A DNA stretch of 14,900 bases from an uncultured Lachnospiraceae bacterium (GCA_934371475.1 CAKRNX010000048.1:1-14900); one strand, 5' to 3'; numbered from the stretch's first letter, positions 1 to 6,780 are shown. A program made the numbers and translations. The notes: generated from the letters alone by a model not told the origin.

Positions 1-160
1 GCAGGGCGCACATTGTCCGGTGGACAATGGCTTTGCGCCGACCGAAACGGAGTGTAGACTGCGCAGCTCGCAGAGAAAAAGTATGCTCGCGCGCGGAACA
101 AAAGCTGTGCTGCCAAAGCAGTGGTTCGCGGGGTGTGCGAAGCACACTTTTGTTTTATTC
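1..160 (+). repeat. Dispersed structured intergenic repeat, family A, copy 1
   Basis: This stretch is nearly identical to 8223-8397, in the same orientation. The first 85 bases differ at only about three positions. It opens with a nested hairpin: an outer stem GGCGCA/TGCGCC (5-10/34-39) around an inner 8-bp perfect stem CATTGTCC/GGACAATG (11-18/22-29) with loop GGT. It closes with a long stem, 97-111 paired with 141-154 with one bulged base, followed by a T-rich run that ends about 10 bases before the Shine-Dalgarno of the vanG-like gene. Copy 1 lacks a 16-base segment present in copy 2 that carries a small hairpin of its own. Its left edge is unknown because the window begins inside or at the edge of the element. 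It resembles an intergenic repeat with a terminator-like end; the function is not known. Confidence 0.85.
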
Positions 161-183
161 ACAGAAAAGAGAGGAAGATTGAT

Positions 184-1338
184 ATGAACGGAGAAGCGGA
201 TACAGAAAATAAAGTAACTGAGGAAAGAAATACAGATGTGCGGAAAATGGCAGAGGTATGTCAGAAGCTGAGCGGAGAGAAAAGAAAAAAGAAAAATGTG
301 GCAGTAATTTTTGGAGGATGTTCTCCGGAATATGGGGTATCACTGGAGTCTGCGTCTGCGGTGATAGCCAATATTGATAGAGAAAAGTATCAGCCGGTGC
401 TGGTCGGTATCACAAGAGAGGGATCCTGGTATTTCTATGGCGGTCCTGTCGATGCGATACGGAATGATGCCTGGCATCAGGAAAAGTACTGTATACCGGC
501 CGTGATTTCTCCAAGCAGGAAGCAGGGAGGGCTGTTAATCTGTGACGGAGACGGGATGATGAGGATCCCTCTGGATCTGGCCTTTCCTGTGCTGCATGGA
601 CAGAACGGGGAAGACGGATCCGTGCAGGGGCTGTGTTCCATGGCCGGTATTTCACTGGCAGGCTGCGGGATCCTGGCGTCGGCGCTCTGCATGGACAAAG
701 ACAGGGCACACCGTATGGTGCAGACGATTGGCGTGCGAACGCCCAGGTCACTGGTATTTGCAAAAACAGAGTGGGAACAAATGCAGGAGGCCTGCGGGGC
801 GTTTGTCCGGGCGGTCGGTTTTCCGATATTTGTCAAGCCGGTGAAAGCAGGATCCTCTTACGGCATTACGAAAGTTAATGAGGCAGATCGGCTGGAGCAG
901 GCGGTGAAAGAAGCGTTTGGTTATGACGATGAAGTGATACTGGAAGAATATATCGACGGATTTGAAGTGGGCTGCGCGGTGCTTGGAAAGGAAGAGCTTC
1001 GCACCGGCGAGGTGGATGAAATTGAACTCTCACAGGGATTTTTTGATTTCACAGAAAAATATACACTGAAAACTTCCGCGATCCATGTGCCGGCCCGGAT
1101 CACACAGAAAAAGGCAGAGGAGATCAAAGAGACAGCGAAGAGGATTTACCGATGTTTAGGGTGTGAAGGATTTGCGAGGGTAGATCTGTTTCTGACATTT
1201 AACGGAGAGCTGGTATTTAACGAGGTGAATACAATCCCCGGATTTACAGAACACAGCAGATATCCGGGGATGATGAGGGCAGCGGGGATGAGTTTTCCGC
1301 AGGTGATTGAAGAGATTCTGAAGGAGGCACAGAAGTGA
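184..1338 (+). CDS. vanG: VanG-type D-alanine--D-serine ligase
   Basis: ATP-grasp ligase joining D-Ala to D-Ser, giving the dipeptide that replaces D-Ala-D-Ala in peptidoglycan precursors and lowers vancomycin affinity; cytoplasmic. The 384-residue product shows the N-terminal motif IFGGCSPE (42-49), HGQNGEDG (138-145), MDKDRAH (170-176), the ATP-grasp segment KPVKAGSSYGI (218-228), the EKYTLK motif (291-296) found in the omega-loop region of VanG/VanC-like D-Ser ligases rather than ordinary Ddl, and the C-terminal metal/substrate segment FNEVNTIPGFTEHS (345-358). The start ATG is chosen for GAGGAAG six bases upstream; an in-frame GTG at 121 lies inside the upstream repeat and is unlikely. 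VanG proteins are usually about 350 residues, so this one carries a charged extension of about 36 residues. The stop overlaps the next gene by 4 bp. D-Ser specificity is inferred from motifs and neighbours. Confidence 0.93.
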   Translation: MNGEADTENKVTEERNTDVRKMAEVCQKLSGEKRKKKNVAVIFGGCSPEYGVSLESASAVIANIDREKYQPVLVGITREGSWYFYGGPVDAIRNDAWHQEKYCIPAVISPSRKQGGLLICDGDGMMRIPLDLAFPVLHGQNGEDGSVQGLCSMAGISLAGCGILASALCMDKDRAHRMVQTIGVRTPRSLVFAKTEWEQMQEACGAFVRAVGFPIFVKPVKAGSSYGITKVNEADRLEQAVKEAFGYDDEVILEEYIDGFEVGCAVLGKEELRTGEVDEIELSQGFFDFTEKYTLKTSAIHVPARITQKKAEEIKETAKRIYRCLGCEGFARVDLFLTFNGELVFNEVNTIPGFTEHSRYPGMMRAAGMSFPQVIEEILKEAQK

Positions 1339-2114
1339 TAAAGAAAATAGAACTTTTCAGAGATCAGGTTGGCAGTGGTTCCTTGATCCTGGTAAATCGG
1401 GAACACGGGCTGGGGAAGGATGCGGAGCAGGGACTGGTTCCGGTATATGGAAGGGAGGACATGCTTCTGCAGAGACAGGCGGCAATCCTGCTGGAACAGC
1501 TGATGAGCAGGATTGGAGGATGGAGTGAAATTGTTCCTGTCAGTGCCTGGCGTTCTATGAGAGAACAGCAGCAGATCTGGGATGACACAATGAAAAAGAG
1601 CGGTCAGAAATTTACCGAAACATTTGTAGCGGCGCCCGGGCACAGCGAGCATCAGACAGGACTTGCCATTGACCTGGGCAAGAAGATGGAGCAGATCGAT
1701 TTTATCTGTCCTGAGTTCCCGGATGAGGGAGTGTGCGGGAAGTTTCGGGAGCTGGCGGCGGAGTACGGATATATTGAGAGATATCCGAAAAATAAAGAGG
1801 AAACCACCGGCATCGGATGTGAACCCTGGCATTTTCGCTATGTGGGAGCACCCCATGCCAGAATTATGAAGGAAAAGGGAATGGTGCTGGAAGAATATGT
1901 GGAATTTATACATGAATTTGACCGGAACCACCCGTATGTGTGGTCTTCGGGGCAGCATCAGGTCTGTATTTCCTATCATCCCTGGGAGTCAGGAAGTATG
2001 CTTCTGGTAGAGGAAAACCAGCCCTGGGATCTTTCCGGTGACAATGCGGGTGGGATCATTTTAACAGAATGGAGACAGTTTGGTGGACAGAAAAGAGCAG
2101 TATGGGGGGCTTGA
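1335..2114 (+). CDS. vanXY: VanXY-type D,D-dipeptidase/D,D-carboxypeptidase
   Basis: Zinc peptidase of the VanX/VanY (M15) group. It would hydrolyse D-Ala-D-Ala and trim the terminal D-Ala from pentapeptide precursors so that D-Ala-D-Ser precursors dominate. The 259-residue protein has the SxHxxGxAxD zinc motif as SEHQTGLAID (104-113; ligands His106 and Asp113). It also has ExxH as EPWH (163-166; catalytic Glu163, ligand His166) and an Arg in SAWRS (Arg73) at the place of the VanX substrate-contacting Arg. No signal peptide is seen, as expected for cytoplasmic VanXY. The GTG start overlaps the vanG stop (GTGA), and AAGGAGG lies eight bases upstream inside vanG, so the pair is translationally coupled. 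About 60 residues after the EPWH region form a C-terminal tail. Direct neighbours make the VanXY assignment firm; the balance of dipeptidase and carboxypeptidase activity cannot be read from sequence. Confidence 0.92.
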   Translation: MIKKIELFRDQVGSGSLILVNREHGLGKDAEQGLVPVYGREDMLLQRQAAILLEQLMSRIGGWSEIVPVSAWRSMREQQQIWDDTMKKSGQKFTETFVAAPGHSEHQTGLAIDLGKKMEQIDFICPEFPDEGVCGKFRELAAEYGYIERYPKNKEETTGIGCEPWHFRYVGAPHARIMKEKGMVLEEYVEFIHEFDRNHPYVWSSGQHQVCISYHPWESGSMLLVEENQPWDLSGDNAGGIILTEWRQFGGQKRAVWGA

Positions 2115-3105
2115 CCGCTTTCGTCTGATCGCTGCATTTCTTGTGGTCGCGGTGCATACTTCACCATTTGCTGTGATGGGAGACAATGCGGATTTTTTCT
2201 TTTCCAGAGTGCTGGCCCGTATTGCAGTGCCGTTCTTTTTTATGGTGAGCGGTCAGTTTGCAGGAGAGCGGATTTTGTGCGGACCGTCCGGAAGCAGGAG
2301 CAGGGCGCTGCGTACGTGGTTTGTTAAAATGGCAAAGTGGTATGGAATGGCTATCCTGTTGTACCTGCCTCTGGGGATTTACGCGGGATATTACAGAGGG
2401 ATCACAGCGACGAAACTGCTGAAAATGCTGCTGTTTGACGGGACGTTTTATCATCTGTGGTACATTCCGGCCTGTATGCTGGGCATGACGCTGCTGTATG
2501 GACTGGGCAGGCGGCTGTCGCTGCGCGGAATTACGGCAGTCAGTATAGTCCTGTATCTGATCGGGCTGCTGGGAGACAGCTATTACGGCCTGACGGCAGG
2601 GACGAAGTGGCTTGGAATGATCTACGATGGAATATTTTCGATATTCGGGTACACGCGCAATGGCATCTTTATGGCTCCGGTTTTTCTGGTGATGGGAGTC
2701 TGGTGCGGCAGGAATCGAGAGAAGATTTCCGGGGGAATGGCTGGTATGGGACTGGCGATGAGTTTCCTGCTCATGACCGGCGAGGCGTTCTGGCTGAGGG
2801 AGCGTGGTTTTATGCGGCATGACAGCATGTACGTGATGCTGATCCCGGTGATGCTGTTTCTCTATCAGCTGCTGATAGGGAAAAGATGCCCGCCGCATGC
2901 TGGCTGGCGCAAAGTTTCTGAGTATGTCTATCTGTTTCATCCATGGATGATTGTGCTGGTGCGGGGGCTTGCAAAACAGATGGAAGTGACGGCCATTCTG
3001 GTGGAGAACCGTATGGTCTTTTATCTGGCAGTCTGCGGGGGCTCAGTGCTGCTGGCGGAGGCGATTCTGCTGGCAAAAACGGTATGGAAAAGGGAGGACA
3101 GATGA
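2080..3105 (+). CDS. vanTm: VanT-type membrane acyltransferase-like protein (split VanT, membrane half)
   Basis: Polytopic membrane protein of the acyltransferase-3 family, matching the N-terminal half of VanT, which is thought to take up or supply L-Ser for the racemase half. The 341 residues contain the family opening DRFRLIAAFLVVAVHT (12-27, His26) and RIAVPFFFMVSG (48-59), then roughly eight more hydrophobic segments, about ten in all. It ends at KREDR, just where a fused VanT would continue into its racemase domain. The start is TTG at 2080, five bases after GGAG, with GTG at 2083 as an alternative; the first in-frame ATG comes only after TM1. It overlaps vanXY by 35 bp. The VanL cluster of Enterococcus has the same arrangement of separate vanTm and vanTr genes, so a split VanT is known. 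Other acyltransferase-3 proteins modify wall or capsule sugars, but the context argues for VanTm. Confidence 0.88.
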   Translation: MVDRKEQYGGLDRFRLIAAFLVVAVHTSPFAVMGDNADFFFSRVLARIAVPFFFMVSGQFAGERILCGPSGSRSRALRTWFVKMAKWYGMAILLYLPLGIYAGYYRGITATKLLKMLLFDGTFYHLWYIPACMLGMTLLYGLGRRLSLRGITAVSIVLYLIGLLGDSYYGLTAGTKWLGMIYDGIFSIFGYTRNGIFMAPVFLVMGVWCGRNREKISGGMAGMGLAMSFLLMTGEAFWLRERGFMRHDSMYVMLIPVMLFLYQLLIGKRCPPHAGWRKVSEYVYLFHPWMIVLVRGLAKQMEVTAILVENRMVFYLAVCGGSVLLAEAILLAKTVWKREDR

Positions 3106-3153
3106 GGATATTGTTTTGCAGAGAAGAACGAGAGTAAGAGCAATAATGCAAAG

Positions 3154-3280
3154 TAAATCATCTTCTACCATTTCCGCAATCGGCAAGCCCCACTTTGCGA
3201 TATATTTTGCCCTCATTCGGGCGAAATCTCTCATAAATTAGAACTCGCGGCTCACGAAGAGCCTTTTTCAAACACGCTCT
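3154..3280 (+). repeat. Dispersed repeat, family B, copy 1 (left of the racemase gene)
   Basis: Two blocks are shared with 4627-4708 in the same orientation: 3170-3204 matches 4627-4661 (core ATTTCCGCAATC, then GCAAG), and 3264-3280 matches 4692-4708 with one difference (core TTCAAACACGCTCT). The middle differs. Here it carries a small GCCC/GGGC hairpin and the terminator at 3249, while copy 2 carries a long palindrome. The two copies bracket the vanTr-like gene as direct repeats. Confidence 0.75.
3249..3268 (+). terminator. Short intrinsic terminator between vanTm and vanTr
   Basis: Perfect stem GGCTC/GAGCC (3249-3253/3259-3263) with loop ACGAA, followed directly by five T residues. The stem is short but GC-rich. 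If active it would end or reduce transcription from the vanG-vanXY-vanTm transcript before the racemase gene. Confidence 0.6.
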
Positions 3281-3361
3281 GGGAGTTAGAAACAGAAGAG
3301 AAAACTGATAGACAAAACCAAAAGACAGAAAATGGAAAGACAAAATGGGGAAAAGAGGAGT

Positions 3362-4657
3362 ATGAATACCGATATGAGTATGTTACATAAAGAGGCGGTG
3401 ATAAAAACCGGACAGGAAGAAAATACCAGAGAGGTGGTTCCGGGAACAGTCCTTGAAGAGAGCACTGGATGGGCAGAGCAATATGATGTAAAGATTTCAG
3501 ATGTCAGGCGGCAGCGGGCATGGATTGAGAATGATGCAGATGCGCTGGCACATAATGTGCATTTTTTGCAGTCCAGACTGCCTTCTTACTGCCGCCTGAT
3601 GCCGGCAGTAAAGGCAAATGCATACGGACACGGAGCGGCGGAGATTGCAGGGGAGCTGCAGCGGCTGGGCGTCACATCGTTCTGTGTAGCGTGCCTTGGA
3701 GAGGCGCTGGAGCTTCGAAAGGCAGGCATCACAGGAGAAATCCTGATCCTCGGCTATACCGTTCCGGAAGAAATGGCACTGTTAAGGCAGTATCATCTGA
3801 TACAGGCGGTGGTAGATGAGGCGTATGCGGAAGAGTTAAACAACAGCAGATGTGTGACAGAAGTACATCTGGCTGTTGATACGGGAATGCACAGACTCGG
3901 GGTGCGGGCGGAGAATACGGAGGCGATCTGTAGGATCCTGGATATGCAATATCTGCGGGTACGCGGAATATTTACGCATCTGTGTGCCGACGATGTGCTG
4001 ATGCCGCCGGAGTGTGCCTACACGGCGCATCAGGCTGCAGAATTTGAACAGCTGGGACAGATTTTGCAGGAGAGAGGATATGAGGGGCTGAAGATGCACC
4101 AGCTGGCCAGCTATGGCGTGCTGAATTATCCGGAGCTGGGAGGCGATTATGCAAGAGTGGGAATTGCGATGTACGGAGTGCTCAGCACCGGGGAGGATAC
4201 GGCAAAATGGCAGCAGGAGCTGTGGCCGGTGCTGTCGCTGAAGGCGAGAGTAGCTTCGGTGAGAGATCTGCATCCGGGCGAGTATGCCGGATACGGGATG
4301 GCGTTTCAGGCCGGACATGAGATGAAAATTGCGGCGCTGACAATCGGATATGGGGACGGCGTGCCGCGGGAGCTGGCGCAGAACGGGGGATATGTGCTGC
4401 TTGCAGGAAAACGGGCACCGATAATAGGACGGATCTGTATGGATCAGATGATAGTGGATGTGAGCGGGATTCCGGAAGTGAGCCAGGGCGATACGGCGGT
4501 TCTGTTAGGACGTATGGGCAGCGAACAGATCACAGCGGCAGACTGGGCAGACCGGTGCGGCACAATCAGCAATGAAATTTTAAGTCAGATGGGGGAGAGG
4601 CTGGAGCGGATTGTGACGGGAAAATCATTTCCGCAATCAGCAAGTTCCATTTTGTAA
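3362..4657 (+). CDS. vanTr: VanT-type PLP-dependent serine/alanine racemase (split VanT, racemase half)
   Basis: Fold-III PLP racemase expected to make D-Ser from L-Ser for the VanG ligase; no membrane segment, so cytoplasmic. The PLP lysine is in PAVKANAYGHG (Lys84 of 431), the second catalytic base is the Tyr of YAGYGMAF, and ICMDQMIVDV and SYGVLNYP with DYARVGIAMYG are standard Alr/VanT motifs. The segment TISNEILSQMGERL has Asn404 where alanine racemases have the Tyr that limits the active site (Tyr354 in Geobacillus Alr). VanT also has Asn there, which supports serine use. About 50 N-terminal residues precede the fold (RAWIEND) and may be old VanT linker. The start ATG has GAGGAG very close by; ATG at 3332 or 3374 is possible. 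The last dozen codons lie in repeat B, and the stop is in the loop of its palindrome. A plain alanine racemase is the alternative. Confidence 0.88.
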   Translation: MNTDMSMLHKEAVIKTGQEENTREVVPGTVLEESTGWAEQYDVKISDVRRQRAWIENDADALAHNVHFLQSRLPSYCRLMPAVKANAYGHGAAEIAGELQRLGVTSFCVACLGEALELRKAGITGEILILGYTVPEEMALLRQYHLIQAVVDEAYAEELNNSRCVTEVHLAVDTGMHRLGVRAENTEAICRILDMQYLRVRGIFTHLCADDVLMPPECAYTAHQAAEFEQLGQILQERGYEGLKMHQLASYGVLNYPELGGDYARVGIAMYGVLSTGEDTAKWQQELWPVLSLKARVASVRDLHPGEYAGYGMAFQAGHEMKIAALTIGYGDGVPRELAQNGGYVLLAGKRAPIIGRICMDQMIVDVSGIPEVSQGDTAVLLGRMGSEQITAADWADRCGTISNEILSQMGERLERIVTGKSFPQSASSIL

Positions 4658-4708
4658 TATACAGACTGAAACTTGCTGATTGCGAAAAGTCTTCTTCAAA
4701 CACGCTCT
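4627..4708 (+). repeat. Dispersed repeat, family B, copy 2, with long palindrome
   Basis: Matches the left copy at both ends. Its centre is a 19-bp inverted repeat (4628-4646/4670-4688, one mismatch) with a 23-base loop. The racemase stop codon (4655-4657) lies in the loop, so the element supplies the last codons of the gene. The sequence after the right arm (GTCTTCTTC) is only moderately T-rich. On the minus strand the left arm is followed by TGATTTT. It could therefore act as a weak two-way terminator between the convergent racemase and XRE genes. Confidence 0.75.
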
Positions 4709-4735
4709 AATCAGTGGAGACGGCGGTAAAAATAT

Positions 4736-5074
4736 TCAGCGTGTGGAAGTTTTAAAGTGAATGAAGTCCAGAGATTCCTGACGGGCCTGCGGAGACAGTG
4801 AGCGAAAAGCGGAGAGCATCTGCTGTTCCTGCTGGGTAAGCGGTAGGAATTCTGTGTCCCTGGGCAGCACGTCGTCCCGCACCAGATCATCCACGGAAAC
4901 CCGGAAAAAATCAGCCAGCTGGATAATGGTTTCCAGAGGCGGTGTCCGGGAGTCATTTTCGTAGTTGCAGTAGGTCTGTCGTTCAATATGAAGATAGGCG
5001 GCCACTTCTTCCTGCGTCAGAGAGCTGTTTTTGCGCAGTGTGCGAAGTCGGGTTGCTAAAAATGATTTTTTCAT
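4736..5074 (-). CDS. XRE-family helix-turn-helix transcriptional regulator
   Basis: A 112-residue DNA-binding protein. An XRE/Cro-type HTH occupies about residues 7-64, with LTQEEVAAYLHIERQTYCNYE followed by the usual PLETIIQLADFFRVSVDDL. The last 45 residues (LTQQEQQMLSAFRSLSPQARQE) are predicted helical and may dimerise. The start at 5074 is chosen because AGAGGA lies nine bases upstream and because a TATAAT -10 box covers 5106-5111. An upstream in-frame ATG at 5107 would sit inside that -10 box, so it is rejected. The gene converges on the racemase gene with about 78 bp between stops. Targets are unknown. Being next to the D-Ser cluster does not prove a role in its control, since known vanG clusters use a VanR/VanS-type system. 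Confidence 0.85.
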   Translation of the reverse strand: MKKSFLATRLRTLRKNSSLTQEEVAAYLHIERQTYCNYENDSRTPPLETIIQLADFFRVSVDDLVRDDVLPRDTEFLPLTQQEQQMLSAFRSLSPQARQESLDFIHFKTSTR

Positions 5075-5105
5075 CGGCGATAGTCCTCTTTTGTATGATA
5101 AAATC

Positions 5106-5135
5106 ATTATAGCAGTTAAATAAATGGAAGGTCAC
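5106..5135 (-). promoter_or_regulatory. Probable promoter of the XRE regulator gene
   Basis: Minus-strand TATAAT (5106-5111) is a perfect -10 box about 31 bases before the chosen ATG, giving a short leader with the Shine-Dalgarno. The -35 is weak (GTGACC or TGACCT at 17-18 bases), which would fit a regulated promoter. Confidence 0.55.
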
Positions 5136-5191
5136 GGAACGCAACGATACGTATATATTTACAATTGCGAAAGAAACGAAACGTGTCATTA

Positions 5192-5236
5192 AAAGAAGCA
5201 TCCCCCAAAAAACAGATTTTGTGGAGATGCTTTTAC
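5192..5236 (-). terminator. Intrinsic terminator downstream of the NSS transporter gene
   Basis: Stem AAGCATC/GATGCTT (5196-5202/5226-5232) continues inward through CCC and AAAA paired with TTTTGTGG, with small mismatches. On the minus strand it is followed by CTTCTTTTAA; on the plus strand by TTTTAC. It lies 137 bases past the transporter stop and separates that gene from the XRE gene. Confidence 0.75.
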
Positions 5237-5244
5237 TATATCAA

Positions 5245-5325
5245 TTTAAGAATATCCCGGCATTCCTGATGCGAGATACGCGTCATGCAGATGCAGGACA
5301 TATTTCTTCTGCGCAGTTCTGCAAT
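5245..5325 (-). repeat. Dispersed structured repeat, family C, copy 1
   Basis: Read on the minus strand, it aligns without gaps to 6867-6949, with roughly three quarters or more identity by eye; the longest shared run is AGAAATATGTC. It lies in the 3' untranslated region of the transporter, in the same sense as that gene. Its hairpins are less perfect than in copy 2: the inner stem has one mismatch and the final stem has G-T pairs, so it may be a decayed copy. Confidence 0.75.
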
Positions 5326-5372
5326 CCTGTGAAATGACTTACCCCGCAGGTGGAGAAACAGGCTTTTCAGAT

Positions 5373-6707
5373 TTATTTCCACTGAAAAGTTATAATGCCA
5401 TAGAGATAGATAATGGCAATGATGAGAGGGACAACAAAGCGGAACAGCGGCTTTTGCCATGCACGGATTTTCAGCCCGCTTCCGGTGTTGGCCTCTTTAA
5501 CAAAATGATCCCAGCCCCAGCCAAATGGATGACAGCAGAACAGGGCAAGAACAAGAGAGCCTAGAGGGAGGACATTGGTGGAAACAATGAAATCCCAGAA
5601 ATCCAGCCATGTGGTGCCTTCCGAGAAGGGCTGAAAATGGATCAGATTAAATCCCAGCGCTGTCGTAAGCGCAAGGGCGAATACAAGGAGGCCACATACG
5701 AGACTTCCTTTGGGGCGGGACCATCCGGTCAGTTCGCGTACCATGGCAAGAATGTTTTCACATACGCCGAGAACCGTTGACATAGCGGCAAATACCATGA
5801 ACAGGAAAAACAGAGAACCCCATAAACGTCCTCCGGACATATGGTTGAATACAGTAGCCATCGTATCAAACAGAAGGCTCGGCCCTGCATTTACCTCAAG
5901 ATTGTAGGTAAAGCAGGCCGGGAAAATAATGATGCCGGCAAGGATGGCAACCATGGTATCCAGCGCGATGACATGGATTGCCTCACCCTTAAGTGCATGT
6001 TCTTTCCCGATATAGCTTCCAAAAATCGCCATTCCTCCCATACCGGTTGACAGAGTGAAAAATGCCTGATTCATAGCTCCTACTACAACGGAACCATTAA
6101 TTTTGGAAAAATCCGGTTTCAGGTAAAAAAGCATTCCTTCGCCGGCTCCGCCCAGAAAAAGGCTGTGTACGGCAAGCACAAGCATCAGGACAAGTAAAGA
6201 GCACATCATGATTTTGGTGATCCGCTCCAGTCCGCCTTGCAGATGGAAGGAGAGGATAATAAAAGTAATCACAACCGTAATCAGAAGAAAAGAAACATTG
6301 ATGACAGGGTTGGAAATCATGTCGGCAAAACCGAGAGAAGCGTTCTGGCCTGCTGCGAATTTGCAGAAATAATAAATCAGCCAGCCGCAGACAACTGTAT
6401 AAAACGCCATCAGAGCGAGATTACCGGCAAGGCAGATCCAGCCAAAGATGCCCCACTTCTGGCCGGGCTTTTGCAGTCTGTGGTACATGTAGAGCGGACT
6501 GCTCTGCGCGGCTCTTCCAACAGAGAATTCCATGGTAAGAGCAGGGATACCGAGGATAATCAGGCAGATGATATAGACCAGCATGAAGCTGCCGCCGCCG
6601 TTTTGCCCACACATCCAGGGAAATTTCCATACATTTCCGCAGCCGATTGCACAGCCGGCGGATAACATAATGAAGCCCATGCGGCTTCCAAGCTGTTCAC
6701 GTTTCAT
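5373..6707 (-). CDS. Sodium-dependent amino-acid transporter, NSS/SNF family
   Basis: A 444-residue integral membrane protein of the neurotransmitter:sodium symporter family (LeuT fold), importing an amino acid with Na+. TM1 carries the family signature, with RMGFIMLSAGCAIGCGNVWK (9-28) running into FPW and NGGGSF, including the unwound substrate/Na+ region at GNVW. TM6 shows LSTGMGGMAIFGSY, and TM8 shows FAAMSTVLGVCENI, matching the Na2-site region of LeuT. Eleven to twelve hydrophobic segments are visible, the usual number for bacterial NSS proteins. The ATG at 6707 is chosen for AAGGAGG eight bases upstream; an ATG ten codons further upstream lacks such a site. Family members carry aromatic or branched amino acids, glycine or other solutes; the substrate cannot be called here. 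It is divergent from a LysR gene with shared promoter DNA, so LysR control is likely. Confidence 0.92.
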   Translation of the reverse strand: MKREQLGSRMGFIMLSAGCAIGCGNVWKFPWMCGQNGGGSFMLVYIICLIILGIPALTMEFSVGRAAQSSPLYMYHRLQKPGQKWGIFGWICLAGNLALMAFYTVVCGWLIYYFCKFAAGQNASLGFADMISNPVINVSFLLITVVITFIILSFHLQGGLERITKIMMCSLLVLMLVLAVHSLFLGGAGEGMLFYLKPDFSKINGSVVVGAMNQAFFTLSTGMGGMAIFGSYIGKEHALKGEAIHVIALDTMVAILAGIIIFPACFTYNLEVNAGPSLLFDTMATVFNHMSGGRLWGSLFFLFMVFAAMSTVLGVCENILAMVRELTGWSRPKGSLVCGLLVFALALTTALGFNLIHFQPFSEGTTWLDFWDFIVSTNVLPLGSLVLALFCCHPFGWGWDHFVKEANTGSGLKIRAWQKPLFRFVVPLIIAIIYLYGIITFQWK

Positions 6708-6751
6708 TGTTTCGTCCTCCTTGATTTCCTGCTGCAAACAGGTATAGGATG

Positions 6752-6780
6752 ATGATACGGAAAACCATAGAATTTGTAAA
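6752..6780 (-). promoter_or_regulatory. Promoter of the NSS transporter gene
   Basis: Minus-strand TTTACA (6775-6780), a 17-base spacer and TATCAT (6752-6757). It lies about 45 bases before the chosen ATG, and its -35 overlaps the -35 of the divergent LysR promoter. Confidence 0.6.

Larger units (their letters stand above)
3106..3361. other. Intergenic gap splitting the two VanT halves
   Basis: No gene is supported in these 256 bases. The gap holds a family B repeat (3154-3280), which itself contains a short intrinsic terminator (3249-3268), then an A-rich stretch leading to the racemase start. I found no convincing promoter for the racemase here. The best candidate is TTGCCC at 3207 with a poor -10 about 19 bases further on. 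An in-frame ATG at 3332 could extend the racemase by ten residues but lacks a Shine-Dalgarno. The open frames on the minus strand arise from the repeat. Confidence 0.7.

Noticed and set aside
1146..1979. 277-codon open frame on the minus strand across vanG and vanXY
   Set aside because: It lies opposite two genes with clear catalytic motifs, has no ribosome binding site and no recognisable family sequence.
2161..2940. 259-codon minus-strand frame opposite vanTm
   Set aside because: His/Gln/Arg-rich composition typical of the antisense of a membrane-protein gene; no start signal.
3207..3240. Possible promoter for the racemase (TTGCCC with a CATAAA-like -10)
   Set aside because: Spacing of about 19 bases and poor -10; not convincing without expression data.
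3043..3343. Small minus-strand frames between vanTm and vanTr
   Set aside because: They come from the family B repeat; no start signal and no family match.
3154..4708. Composite transposon around the racemase
   Set aside because: The flanking repeats are short, carry no transposase and show no clear target-site duplication.
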